The translations under genes and the position numbers were made by a program. The notes under the pieces were generated by a model. The model worked only from the letters and a program-made list of their open reading frames with translations, was not told the DNA's origin and searched no databases. This document shows, piece by piece, positions 22,151-35,801 of a DNA stretch of 64,000 nt; within the stretch, counting starts at the first letter, position 1; the number at the start of each line of letters is the position of its first letter. Source of the stretch: Tachypleus tridentatus (lineage: Eukaryota > Arthropoda > Merostomata > Xiphosura > Limulidae); the NCBI RefSeq assembly GCF_004210375.1, contig NC_134829.1, positions 58,520,107 to 58,584,106 on the forward strand. The letters are read 5' to 3'.

Positions 22151-25100
22151 TTCCAGATAACGACCATTTTATGTAACCCATTGTGTAGCTTTGTGGTTAA
22201 CTTCAGATAACGACCATTTTATGTAACCCATTGTGTAGCTTTGTGGTTAACTTCAGATAACGACCATTTTATGTAACCCATTGTGTAGCTTTGTGGTTAA
22301 CTTCAGATAACGACCATTTTATGTAACCCATTGTGTAGCTTTGTGGTTAACTTCAGATAACGACCATTTTATGTAACCCATTGTGTAGCTTTGTGGTTAA
22401 CTTCAGATAACGACCATTTTATGTAACCCATTGTGTAGCTTTGTGGTTAACTTCAGATAACGACCATTTTATGTAACCCATTGTGTAGCTTTGTGGTTAA
22501 CTTCAGATAACGACCATTTTATGTAACCATTGTGTAGCTTTGTGGTTAACTTCAGATAACGACCATTTTATGTAACCCGTTGTGTAGCTTTGTGGTTAAC
22601 TTCAGATAACGACCATTTTATGTAACCCATTGTGTAGCTTTGTGGTTAACTTCAGATAACGACCATTTTATGTAACCCATTGTGTAGCTTTGTGGTTAAC
22701 TTCAGATAACGACCATTTTATGTAACCCATTGTGTAGCTTTGTGGTTAACTTCAGATAACGACCATTTTATGTAACCCATTGTGTAGCTTTGTGGTTAAC
22801 TTCAGATAACGACCATTTTATGTAACCCATTGTGTAGCTTTGTGGTTAACTTCAGATAACGACCATTTTATGTAACCCGTTGTGTAGCTTTGTGGTTAAC
22901 TTCAGATAACGACCATTTTATGTAACCCGTTGTGTAGCTTTGTGGTTAACTTCAGATAACGACCATTTTATGTAACCGTTGTGTAGCTTTGTGGTTAACT
23001 TCAGATAACGACCATTTTATGTAACCGTTGTGTAGCTTTGTGGTTAACTTCAGATAACGACCATTTTATGTAACCCATTGTGTAGCTTTGTGGTTAACTT
23101 CAGATAACGACCATTTTATGTAACCCATTGTGTAGCTTTGTGGTTAACTTCAGATAACGACCATTTTATGTAACCCGTTGTGTAGCTTTGTGGTTAACTT
23201 CAGATAACGACCATTTTATGTAACCCGTTGTGTAGCTTTGTGGTTAACTTCAGATAACGACCATTTTATGTAACCCGTTGTGTAGCTTTGTGGTTAACTT
23301 CAGATAACGACCATTTTATGTAACCCATTGTGTAGCTTTGTGGTTAACTTCAGATAACGACCATTTTATGTAACCCATTGTGTAGCTTTGTGGTTAACTT
23401 CAGATAACGACCATTTTATGTAACCCATTGTGTAGCTTTGTGGTTAACTTCAGATAACGACCATTTTATGTAACCCGTTGTGTAGCTTTGTGGTTAACTT
23501 CAGATAACGACCATTTTATGTAACCCGTTGTGTAGCTTTGTGGTTAACTTCAGATAACGACCATTTTATGTAACCCGTTGTGTAGCTTTGTGGTTAACTT
23601 CAGATAACGACCATTTTATGTAACCCGTTGTGTAGCTTTGTGGTTAACTTCAGATAACGACCATTTTATGTAACCCATTGTGTAGCTTTGTGGTTAACTT
23701 CAGATAACGACCATTTTATGTAACCCATTGTGTAGCTTTGTGGTTAACTTCAGATAACGACCATTTTATGTAACCCATTGTGTAGCTTTGTGGTTAACTT
23801 CAGATAACGACCATTTTATGTAACCCATTGTGTAGCTTTGTGGTTAACTTCAGATAACGACCATTTTATGTAACCCATTGTGTAGCTTTGTGGTTAACTT
23901 CAGATAACGACCATTTTATGTAACCCATTGTGTAGCTTTGTGGTTAACTTCAGATAACGACCATTTTATGTAACCCATTGTGTAGCTTTGTGGTTAACTT
24001 CAGATAACGACCATTTTATGTAACCCATTGTGTAGCTTTGTGGTTAACTTCAGATAACGACCATTTTATGTAACCCATTGTGTAGCTTTGTGGTTAACTC
24101 AGATAACGACCATTTTATGTAACCCATTGTGTAGCTTTGTGGTTAACTTCAGATAACGACCATTTTATGTAACCCGTTGTGTAGCTTTGTGGTTAACTTC
24201 AGATAACGACCATTTTATGTAACCCGTTGTGTAGCTTTGTGGTTAACTTCAGATAACGACCATTTTATGTAACCCATTGTGTAGCTTTGTGGTTAACTTC
24301 AGATAACGACCATTTTATGTAACCCATTGTGTAGCTTTGTGGTTAACTTCAGATAACGACCATTTTATGTAACCCATTGTGTAGCTTTGTGGTTAACTTC
24401 AGATAACGACCATTTTATGTAACCCATTGTGTAGCTTTGTGGTTAACTTCAGATAACGACCATTTTATGTAACCCATTGTGTAGCTTTGTGGTTAACTTC
24501 AGATAACGACCATTTTATGTAACCCATTGTGTAGCTTTGTGGTTAACTTCAGATAACGACCATTTTATGTAACCCATTGTGTAGCTTTGTGGTTAACTTC
24601 AGATAACGACCATTTTATGTAACCCATTGTGTAGCTTTGTGGTTAACTTCAGATAACGACCATTTTATGTAACCCATTGTGTAGCTTTGTGGTTAACTCA
24701 GATAACGACCATTTTATGTAACCCATTGTGTAGCTTTGTGGTTAACTTCAGATAACGACCATTTTATGTAACCCATTGTGTAGCTTTGTGGTTAACTTCA
24801 GATAACGACCATTTTATGTAACCCATTGTGTAGCTTTGTGGTTAACTTCAGATAACGACCATTTTATGTAACCCATTGTGTAGCTTTGTGGTTAACTTCA
24901 GATAACGACCATTTTATGTAACCCATTGTGTAGCTTTGTGGTTAACTTCAGATAACGACCATTTTATGTAACCCATTGTGTAGCTTTGTGGTTAACTTCA
25001 GATAACGACCATTTTATGTAACCCATTGTGTAGCTTTGTGGTTAACTTCAGATAACGACCATTTTATGTAACCCATTGTGTAGCTTTGTGGTTAACTTCA

Positions 25101-28100
25101 GATAACGACCATTTTATGTAACCCATTGTGTAGCTTTGTGGTTAACTTCAGATAACGACCATTTTATGTAACCCATTGTGTAGCTTTGTGGTTAACTTCA
25201 GATAACGACCATTTTATGTAACCCGTTGTGTAGCTTTGTGGTTAACTTCAGATAACGACCATTTTATGTAACCCGTTGTGTAGCTTTGTGGTTAACTTCA
25301 GATAACGACCATTTTATGTAACCCGTTGTGTAGCTTTGTGGTTAACTTCAGATAACGACCATTTTATGTAACCCATTGTGTAGCTTTGTGGTTAACTTCA
25401 GATAACGACCATTTTATGTAACCCATTGTGTAGCTTTGTGGTTAACTTCAGATAACGACCATTTTATGTAACCCATTGTGTAGCTTTGTGGTTAACTTCA
25501 GATAACGACCATTTTATGTAACCCATTGTGTAGCTTTGTGGTTAACTTCAGATAACGACCATTTTATGTAACCCATTGTGTAGCTTTGTGGTTAACTTCA
25601 GATAACGACCATTTTATGTAACCCATTGTGTAGCTTTGTGGTTAACTTCAGATAACGACCATTTTATGTAACCATTGTGTAGCTTTGTGGTTAACTTCAG
25701 ATAACGACCATTTTATGTAACCCATTGTGTAGCTTTGTGGTTAACTTCAGATAACGACCATTTTATGTAACCCATTGTGTAGCTTTGTGGTTAACTTCAG
25801 ATAACGACCATTTTATGTAACCCATTGTGTAGCTTTGTGGTTAACTTCAGATAACGACCATTTTATGTAACCCATTGTGTAGCTTTGTGGTTAACTTCAG
25901 ATAACGACCATTTTATGTAACCCATTGTGTAGCTTTGTGGTTAACTTCAGATAACGACCATTTTATGTAACCCATTGTGTAGCTTTGTGGTTAACTTCCG
26001 ATAACGACCATTTTATGTAACCCATTGTGTAGCTTTGTGGTTAACTTCCGATAACGACCATTTTATGTAACCCATTGTGTAGCTTTGTGGTTAACTTCAG
26101 ATAACGACCATTTTATGTAACCCGTTGTGTAGCTTTGTGGTTAACTTCAGATAACGACCATTTTATGTAACCCATTGTGTAGCTTTGTGGTTAACTTCAG
26201 ATAACGACCATTTTATGTAACCCATTGTGTAGCTTTGTGGTTAACTTCAGATAACGACCATTTTATGTAACCCATTGTGTAGCTTTGTGGTTAACTTCAG
26301 ATAACGACCATTTTATGTAACCCATTGTGTAGCTTTGTGGTTAACTTCAGATAACGACCATTTTATGTAACCCATTGTGTAGCTTTGTGGTTAACTTCAG
26401 ATAACGACCATTTTATGTAACCCATTGTGTAGCTTTGTGGTTAACTTCAGATAACGACCATTTTATGTAACCCATTGTGTAGCTTTGTGGTTAACTTCAG
26501 ATAACGACCATTTTATGTAACCCGTTGTGTAGCTTTGTGGTTAACTTCAGATAACGACCATTTTATGTAACCGTTGTGTAGCTTTGTGGTTAACTTCAGA
26601 TAACGACCATTTTATGTAACCCGTTGTGTAGCTTTGTGGTTAACTTCAGATAACGACCATTTTATGTAACCCATTGTGTAGCTTTGTGGTTAACTTCAGA
26701 TAACGACCATTTTATGTAACCCATTGTGTAGCTTTGTGGTTAACTTCAGATAACGACCATTTTATGTAACCCATTGTGTAGCTTTGTGGTTAACTTCAGA
26801 TAACGACCATTTTATGTAACCCATTGTGTAGCTTTGTGGTTAACTTCAGATAACGACCATTTTATGTAACCCGTTGTGTAGCTTTGTGGTTAACTTCAGA
26901 TAACGACCATTTTATGTAACCCGTTGTGTAGCTTTGTGGTTAACTTCAGATAACGACCATTTTATGTAACCCGTTGTGTAGCTTTGTGGTTAACTTCAGA
27001 TAACGACCATTTTATGTAACCCATTGTGTAGCTTTGTGGTTAACTTCAGATAACGACCATTTTATGTAACCCATTGTGTAGCTTTGTGGTTAACTTCAGA
27101 TAACGACCATTTTATGTAACCATTGTGTAGCTTTGTGGTTAACTTCAGATAACGACCATTTTATGTAACCCATTGTGTAGCTTTGTGGTTAACTTCAGAT
27201 AACGACCATTTTATGTAACCCGTTGTGTAGCTTTGTGGTTAACTTCAGATAACGACCATTTTATGTAACCCATTGTGTAGCTTTGTGGTTAACTTCAGAT
27301 AACGACCATTTTATGTAACCCATTGTGTAGCTTTGTGGTTAACTTCAGATAACGACCATTTTATGTAACCCATTGTGTAGCTTTGTGGTTAACTTCAGAT
27401 AACGACCATTTTATGTAACCCATTGTGTAGCTTTGTGGTTAACTTCAGATAACGACCATTTTATGTAACCCATTGTGTAGCTTTGTGGTTAACTTCAGAT
27501 AACGACCATTTTATGTAACCCATTGTGTAGCTTTGTGGTTAACTTCAGATAACGACCATTTTATGTAACCCATTGTGTAGCTTTGTGGTTAACTTCAGAT
27601 AACGACCATTTTATGTAACCCATTGTGTAGCTTTGTGGTTAACTTCAGATAACGACCATTTTATGTAACCCATTGTGTAGCTTTGTGGTTAACTTCAGAT
27701 AACGACCATTTTATGTAACCCATTGTGTAGCTTTGTGGTTAACTTCAGATAACGACCATTTTATGTAACCCGTTGTGTAGCTTTGTGGTTAACTTCAGAT
27801 AACGACCATTTTATGTAACCCGTTGTGTAGCTTTGTGGTTAACTTCAGATAACGACCATTTTATGTAACCATTGTGTAGCTTTGTGGTTAACTTCAGATA
27901 ACGACCATTTTATGTAACCCATTGTGTAGCTTTGTGGTTAACTTCAGATAACGACCATTTTATGTAACCCGTTGTGTAGCTTTGTGGTTAACTTCAGATA
28001 ACGACCATTTTATGTAACCCGTTGTGTAGCTTTGTGGTTAACTTCAGATAACGACCATTTTATGTAACCCGTTGTGTAGCTTTGTGGTTAACTTCAGATA

Positions 28101-31100
28101 ACGACCATTTTATGTAACCATTGTGTAGCTTTGTGGTTAACTTCAGATAACGACCATTTTATGTAACCCGTTGTGTAGCTTTGTGGTTAACTTCAGATAA
28201 CGACCATTTTATGTAACCCGTTGTGTAGCTTTGTGGTTAACTTCAGATAACGACCATTTTATGTAACCCATTGTGTAGCTTTGTGGTTAACTTCAGATAA
28301 CGACCATTTTATGTAACCCGTTGTGTAGCTTTGTGGTTAACTTCAGATAACGACCATTTTATGTAACCCGTTGTGTAGCTTTGTGGTTAACTTCAGATAA
28401 CGACCATTTTATGTAACCCATTGTGTAGCTTTGTGGTTAACTTCAGATAACGACCATTTTATGTAACCCATTGTGTAGCTTTGTGGTTAACTTCAGATAA
28501 CGACCATTTTATGTAACCCATTGTGTAGCTTTGTGGTTAACTTCAGATAACGACCATTTTATGTAACCCATTGTGTAGCTTTGTGGTTAACTTCAGATAA
28601 CGACCATTTTATGTAACCCATTGTGTAGCTTTGTGGTTAACTTCAGATAACGACCATTTTATGTAACCCATTGTGTAGCTTTGTGGTTAACTTCAGATAA
28701 CGACCATTTTATGTAACCCATTGTGTAGCTTTGTGGTTAACTTCAGATAACGACCATTTTATGTAACCCATTGTGTAGCTTTGTGGTTAACTTCAGATAA
28801 CGACCATTTTATGTAACCCATTGTGTAGCTTTGTGGTTAACTTCAGATAACGACCATTTTATGTAACCGTTGTGTAGCTTTGTGGTTAACTTCAGATAAC
28901 GACCATTTTATGTAACCCGTTGTGTAGCTTTGTGGTTAACTTCAGATAACGACCATTTTATGTAACCCATTGTGTAGCTTTGTGGTTAACTTCAGATAAC
29001 GACCATTTTATGTAACCCATTGTGTAGCTTTGTGGTTAACTTCAGATAACGACCATTTTATGTAACCCATTGTGTAGCTTTGTGGTTAACTTCAGATAAC
29101 GACCATTTTATGTAACCCATTGTGTAGCTTTGTGGTTAACTTCAGATAACGACCATTTTATGTAACCCATTGTGTAGCTTTGTGGTTAACTTCAGATAAC
29201 GACCATTTTATGTAACCCATTGTGTAGCTTTGTGGTTAACTTCAGATAACGACCATTTTATGTAACCCATTGTGTAGCTTTGTGGTTAACTTCAGATAAC
29301 GACCATTTTATGTAACCCATTGTGTAGCTTTGTGGTTAACTTCAGATAACGACCATTTTATGTAACCCGTTGTGTAGCTTTGTGGTTAACTTCAGATAAC
29401 GACCATTTTATGTAACCCATTGTGTAGCTTTGTGGTTAACTTCAGATAACGACCATTTTATGTAACACATTGTGTAGCTTTGTGGTTAACTTCAGATAAC
29501 GACCATTTTATGTAACCCATTGTGTAGCTTTGTGGTTAACTTCAGATAACGACCATTTTATGTAACCCGTTGTGTAGCTTTGTGGTTAACTTCAGATAAC
29601 GACCATTTTATGTAACCCATTGTGTAGCTTTGTGGTTAACTTAAGATAACGACCATTTTATGTAACACATTGTGTAGCTTTGTGGTTAACTTAAGATAAC
29701 GACCATTTTATGTAACCCATTGTGTAGCTTTGTGGTTAACTTCAGATAACGACCATTTTATGTAACCCGTTGTGTAGCTTTGTGGTTAACTTCAGATAAC
29801 GACCATTTTATGTAACCCATTGTGTAGCTTTGTGGTTAACTTCAGATAACGACCATTTTATGTAACCCATTGTGTAGCTTTGTGGTTAACTTCAGATAAC
29901 GACCATTTTATGTAACCCATTGTGTAGCTTTGTGGTTAACTTCAGATAACGACCATTTTATGTAACCCATTGTGTAGCTTTGTGGTTAACTTCAGATAAC
30001 GACCATTTTATGTAACCCATTGTGTAGCTTTGTGGTTAACTTCAGATAACGACCATTTTATGTAACCCGTTGTGTAGCTTTGTGGTTAACTTCAGATAAC
30101 GACCATTTTATGTAACCCATTGTGTAGCTTTGTGGTTAACTTCAGATAACGACCATTTTATGTAACCCATTGTGTAGCTTTGTGGTTAACTTCAGATAAC
30201 GACCATTTTATGTAACCCATTGTGTAGCTTTGTGGTTAACTTCAGATAACGACCATTTTATGTAACCCATTGTGTAGCTTTGTGGTTAACTCAGATAACG
30301 ACCATTTTATGTAACCCATTGTGTAGCTTTGTGGTTAACTTCAGATAACGACCATTTTATGTAACCCATTGTGTAGCTTTGTGGTTAACTTCAGATAACG
30401 ACCATTTTATGTAACCCATTGTGTAGCTTTGTGGTTAACTTCAGATAACGACCATTTTATGTAACCCATTGTGTAGCTTTGTGGTTAACTTCAGATAACG
30501 ACCATTTTATGTAACCCGTTGTGTAGCTTTGTGGTTAACTTCAGATAACGACCATTTTATGTAACCCATTGTGTAGCTTTGTGGTTAACTTCAGATAACG
30601 ACCATTTTATGTAACCCGTTGTGTAGCTTTGTGGTTAACTTCAGATAACGACCATTTTATGTAACCCGTTGTGTAGCTTTGTGGTTAACTTCAGATAACG
30701 ACCATTTTATGTAACCCATTGTGTAGCTTTGTGGTTAACTTCAGATAACGACCATTTTATGTAACCCATTGTGTAGCTTTGTGGTTAACTCAGATAACGA
30801 CCATTTTATGTAACCATTGTGTAGCTTTGTGGTTAACTTCAGATAACGACCATTTTATGTAACCCGTTGTGTAGCTTTGTGGTTAACTTCAGATAACGAC
30901 CATTTTATGTAACCCATTGTGTAGCTTTGTGGTTAACTTCAGATAACGACCATTTTATGTAACCCATTGTGTAGCTTTGTGGTTAACTTCAGATAACGAC
31001 CATTTTATGTAACCCATTGTGTAGCTTTGTGGTTAACTTCAGATAACGACCATTTTATGTAACCCATTGTGTAGCTTTGTGGTTAACTTCAGATAACGAC

Positions 31101-32089
31101 CATTTTATGTAACCCATTGTGTAGCTTTGTGGTTAACTTCAGATAACGACCATTTTATGTAACCCATTGTGTAGCTTTGTGGTTAACTTCAGATAACGAC
31201 CATTTTATGTAACCGTTGTGTAGCTTTGTGGTTAACTTCAGATAACGACCATTTTATGTAACCCATTGTGTAGCTTTGTGGTTAACTTCAGATAACGACC
31301 ATTTTATGTAACACATTGTGTAGCTTTGTGGTTAACTTCAGATAACGACCATTTTATGTAACCCATTGTGTAGCTTTGTGGTTAACTTCAGATAACGACC
31401 ATTTTATGTAACCCGTTGTGTAGCTTTGTGGTTAACTTCAGATAACGACCATTTTATGTAACCCATTGTGTAGCTTTGTGGTTAACTTAAGATAACGACC
31501 ATTTTATGTAACACATTGTGTAGCTTTGTGGTTAACTTAAGATAACGACCATTTTATGTAACCCATTGTGTAGCTTTGTGGTTAACTTCAGATAACGACC
31601 ATTTTATGTAACCCGTTGTGTAGCTTTGTGGTTAACTTCAGATAACGACCATTTTATGTAACCCATTGTGTAGCTTTGTGGTTAACTTCAGATAACGACC
31701 ATTTTATGTAACCCATTGTGTAGCTTTGTGGTTAACTCCAGATAACGACCATTTTATGTAACCCATTGTGTAGCTTTGTGGTTAACTTCAGATAACGACC
31801 ATTTTATGTAACCCATTGTGTAGCTTTGTGGTTAACTTCAGATAACGACCATTTTATGTAACCCATTGTGTAGCTTTGTGGTTAACTTCAGATAACGACC
31901 ATTTTATGTAACCCGTTGTGTAGCTTTGTGGTTAACTTCAGATAACGACCATTTTATGTAACCCGTTGTGTAGCTTTGTGGTTAACTTCAGATAACGACC
32001 ATTTTATGTAACCCGTTGTGTAGCTTTGTGGTTAACTTCAGATAACGACCATTTTATGTAACCCATTGTGTAGCTTTGTGGTTAACTTC
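22151..32089. repeat. 50-bp satellite-like array (array 3), ~199 copies
   Basis: Almost perfectly regular 50-bp units with GATAACGACCATTTTATGTA, then CCCATTGTGTAGCTTTGTGG, then TTAACTTCA; each holds a HpaI site GTTAAC. Common variants are CCCATTG or CCCGTTG, 48-bp units lacking two C or CA bases, 49-bp units with TTAACTCAG, and rare TTAAG and ACACATTG forms. About half of the unit (CCCATTGTGTAGCTTTGTG plus TTAA and TTCA) equals the 3' end of family B SINEs. The last unit runs into an AC/A-rich SINE-type tail at 32087-32110. Confidence 0.98.
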
Positions 32090-32130
32090 AAACAAAATAA
32101 AACAAATAATTAGCAGTACACTTTCTTCAT

Positions 32131-35100
32131 TAAATATTTGTGATAAGATTATGACGGTCTCTCTCTCTGGTATTTGTGATAAGATTATGACGGTCTCTCT
32201 CTCTCTGGTATTTGTGATAAGATTATGACGGTCTCTCTCTCTGGTATTTGTGATAAGATTATGACGGTCTCTCTCTCTGGTATTTGTGATGAGATTATGA
32301 CGGTCTCTCTCTCTGGTATTTGTGATAAGATTATGACGGTCTCTCTCTCTCTGGTATTTGTGATAAGATTATGACGGTCTCTCTCTCTGGTATTTGTGAT
32401 GAGATTATGACGGTCTCTCTCTCTGGTATTTGTGATAAGATTATGACGGTCTCTCTCTCTATCTGGTATTTGTGATAAGATTATGACGGTCTCTCTCTCT
32501 GGTATTTGTGATAAGATTATGACGGTCTCTCTCTGGTATTTGTGATAAGATTATGACGGTCTCTCTCTCTCTGGTATTTGTGATAAGATTATGACGGTCT
32601 CTCTCTCTCTGGTATTTGTGATAAGATTATGATCTCTGTCCTGTGGATGATGACGGTCTCTCTGGTATTTGTGGATTATCTCTCTCTATCTGGTATTTGT
32701 GATAAGATTATGACGGTCTCTCTCTCTCTCTCTGGTCTTTGTGATAAGATTATGACGGTCTCTCTATCTGGTATTTGTGATAAGATTATGACGGTCTCTC
32801 TCTGGTATTTGTGATAAGATTATGACGGTCTCTCTCTCTGGTATTTGTGATGAGATTATGACGGTCTCTCTCTCTGGTATTTGTGATAAGATTATGACGG
32901 TCTCTCTCTCTGGTATTTGTGATAAGATTATGACGGTCTCTCTCTCTGGTATTTGTGATAAGATTATGACGGTCTCTCTCTCTGGTATTTGTGATGAGAT
33001 TATGACGGTCTCTCTCTCTGGTATTTGTGATGAGATTATGACGGTCTCTCTCTCTGGTATTTGTGATAAGATTATGACGGTCTCTCTCTCTGGTATTTGT
33101 GATAAGATTATGACGGTCTCTCTCTGGTATTTGTGATAAGATTATGACGGTCTCTCTCTCTGGTATTTGTGATGAGATTATGACGGTCTCTCTCTCTGGT
33201 ATTTGTGATGAGATTATGACGGTCTCTCTCTCTCTGGTATTTGTGATAAGATTATGACGGTCTCTCTCTCTGGTATTTGTGATGAGATTATGACGGTCTC
33301 TCTCTCTCTGGTATTTGTGATAAGATTATGACGGTCTCTCTCTCTGGTATTTGTGATAAGATTATGACGGTCTCTCTCTCTGGTATTTGTGATAAGATTA
33401 TGACGGTCTCTCTCTCTCTGGTATTTGTGATAAGATTATGACGGTCTCTCTCTCTGGTATTTGTGATGAGATTATGACGGTCTCTCTCTCTCTGGTATTT
33501 GTGATAAGATTATGACGGTCTCTCTCTCTCTGGTATTTGTGATAAGATTATGACGGTCTCTCTCTCTGGTATTTGTGATAAGATTATGACGGTCTCTCTC
33601 TCTGGTATTTGTGATGAGATTATGACGGTCTCTCTCTCTCTGGTATTTGTGATAAGATTATGACGGTCTCTCTCTCTGGTATTTGTGATAAGATTATGAC
33701 GGTCTCTCTCTCTGGTATTTGTGATGAGATTATGACGGTCTCTCTCTCTGGTATTTGTGATGAGATTATGACGGTCTCTCTCTCTGGTATTTGTGATAAG
33801 ATTATGACGGTCTCTCTCTCTGGTATTTGTGATAAGATTATGACGGTCTCTCTCTCTGGTATTTGTGATAAGATTATGACGGTCTCTCTCTCTGGTATTT
33901 GTGATGAGATTATGACGGTCTCTCTCTCTCTGGTATTTGTGATAAGATTATGACGGTCTCTCTCTCTGGTATTTGTGATAAGATTATGACGGTCTCTCTC
34001 TCTCTGGTATTTGTGATAAGATTATGACGGTCTCTCTCTCTGGTATTTGTGATAAGATTATGACGGTCTCTCTCTCTGGTATTTGTGATAAGATTATGAC
34101 GGTCTCTCTCTCTCTGGTATTTGTGATAAGATTATGACGGTCTCTCTCTCTCTGGTATTTGTGATAAGATTATGACGGTCTCTCTCTCTGGTATTTGTGA
34201 TAAGATTATGACGGTCTCTCTCTCTGGTATTTGTGATGAGATTATGACGGTCTCTCTCTCTCTGGTATTTGTGATAAGATTATGACGGTCTCTCTCTCTG
34301 GTATTTGTGATAAGATTATGACGGTCTCTCTCTCTGGTATTTGTGATAAGATTATGACGGTCTCTCTCTCTGGTATTTGTGATGAGATAACGTCTCTCTC
34401 TCTCTGGTATTTGTGATAAGATTATGACGGTCTCTCTCTCTGGTATTTGTGATAAGATTATGACGGTCTCTCTCTCTGGTATTTGTGATAAGATTATGAC
34501 GGTCTCTCTCTCTGGTATTTGTGATAAGATTATGACGGTCTCTCTCTCTGGTATTTGTGATAAGATTATGACGGTCTCTCTCTCTGGTATTTGTGATAAG
34601 ATTATGACGGTCTCTCTCTCTGGTATTTGTGATGAGATTATGACGGTCTCTCTCTCTGGTATTTGTGATAAGATTATGACGGTCTCTCTCTCTGGTATTT
34701 GTGATAAGATTATGACGGTCTCTCTCTCTGGTATTTGTGATAAGATTATGACGGTCTCTCTCTCTGGTATTTGTGATAAGATTATGACGGATTATGACTC
34801 TCTCTCTCTCTCTCTGGTATTTGTGATAAGATTATGACGGTCTCTCTCTCTGGTATTTGTGATAAGATTATGACGGTCTCTCTCTCTCTGGTATTTGTGA
34901 TAAGATTATGACGGTCTCTCTCTGGTATTTGTGATAAGATTATGACGGTCTCTCTCTCTGGTATTTGTGATAAGATTATGACGGTCTCTCTCTCTGGTAT
35001 TTGTGATAAGATTATGACGGTCTCTCTCTCTGGTATTTGTGATAAGATTATGACGGTCTCTCTCTCTCTGGTATTTGTGATAAGATTATGACGGTCTCTC

Positions 35101-35256
35101 TCTCTGGTATTTGTGATAAGATTATGACGGTCTCTCTCTCTGGTATTTGTGATAAGATTATGACGGTCTCTCTCTCTGGTATTTGTGATAAGATTATCAC
35201 GGTCTCTCTCTCTGGTATTTGTGATAAGATTATCACGGTCTCTTTCTCTGGTATTT
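32131..35256. repeat. 36-bp tandem array (array 4), ~87 copies
   Basis: Units of 34-40 bp, modal 36, made of GGTATTTGTGATAAGATTAT followed by GACGGTCTCTCTCTCT. Length variation comes from the number of CT dinucleotides. A GATGAG/GATAAG variant recurs. Because 36 is a multiple of three the array stays open for up to 176 codons on either strand, giving a 12-residue periodic peptide; this is not a gene. The right edge meets the LINE 3' end and the left edge is 40 bp from array 3. Confidence 0.97.
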
Positions 35257-35274
35257 GGGTATATTTGTATACCC
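35257..35274. other. Perfect short hairpin at the LINE 3' end
   Basis: GGGTAT-ATTTGT-ATACCC forms a 6-bp stem with a 6-base loop. It lies at the boundary between the LINE 3' region and the 36-bp array. Structures near the 3' terminus are used by some LINE reverse transcriptases for template recognition; here that is only a suggestion. Confidence 0.6.
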
Positions 35275-35516
35275 AGGAGGTTCAGGTACACTATACCTCT
35301 TCCTCCTTTCATTACTTTGTTTGAATGGACTGATTAATACATTTAGAGTAAATACAAAATGGTTGAAGTAACAGCAGAACTTTAAATCTGGTCCTTTTCA
35401 GGACAATGTTTATATTGTTCTTTCATTTATATATGTATATATTTTTAATAAGTCCAGAACGTAGGTGGTCTTTTTTATTTTAGCACTATTTTATTATTAT
35501 TATTTTAAATTTGATT

Positions 35517-35801
35517 TTATCTTAAAGATCTGACGTACAAGTTTAACGGGGAGAGGTGTTTAGGTCTCTCTTCATTATACATGCAATATTTGTCTAGTTC
35601 ACATAACAAATTATTTTTTCGCCAATTTTTATCAAAATATTTTATTGTACTATGTAGAAGTCTATCTGGTATTGATTGTGTATTTGAGTATTTGTGCATG
35701 AACTTTGAAGAAGTGGTTTTAGGTACTCTATATGCTGTTGTAATTAATGTATTCTGTAATGTTTGGAGTTTGGTTTGTATTTGTTTTACACTTATATTGA
35801 T
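35517..35801 (-). pseudogene. LINE ORF2 C-terminal region after a nonsense codon
   Basis: The reverse-transcriptase frame continues without any shift past the TGA at 35802-35804, down to a stop at 35517-35519. This adds about 94 codons rich in Asn/Lys/Tyr with NWRKNNLLCELDKYC near the end. Jockey-clade proteins usually have Trp directly after the DYAAPA-type motif, so the TGA is best read as a single TGG to TGA change. The first in-frame ATG in this piece (35699) is not a real start. Confidence 0.85.

Noticed and set aside
22151..32089. CRISPR array
   Set aside because: The units are contiguous tandem copies with no unique spacers, and the context is eukaryotic.
32629..35324. Several long open frames with a 12-residue periodic peptide (and the reverse-strand counterparts)
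   Set aside because: They are translations of the 36-bp array. The unit length is a multiple of three so stops are absent by arithmetic, and CT-number changes shift the frame freely between units.
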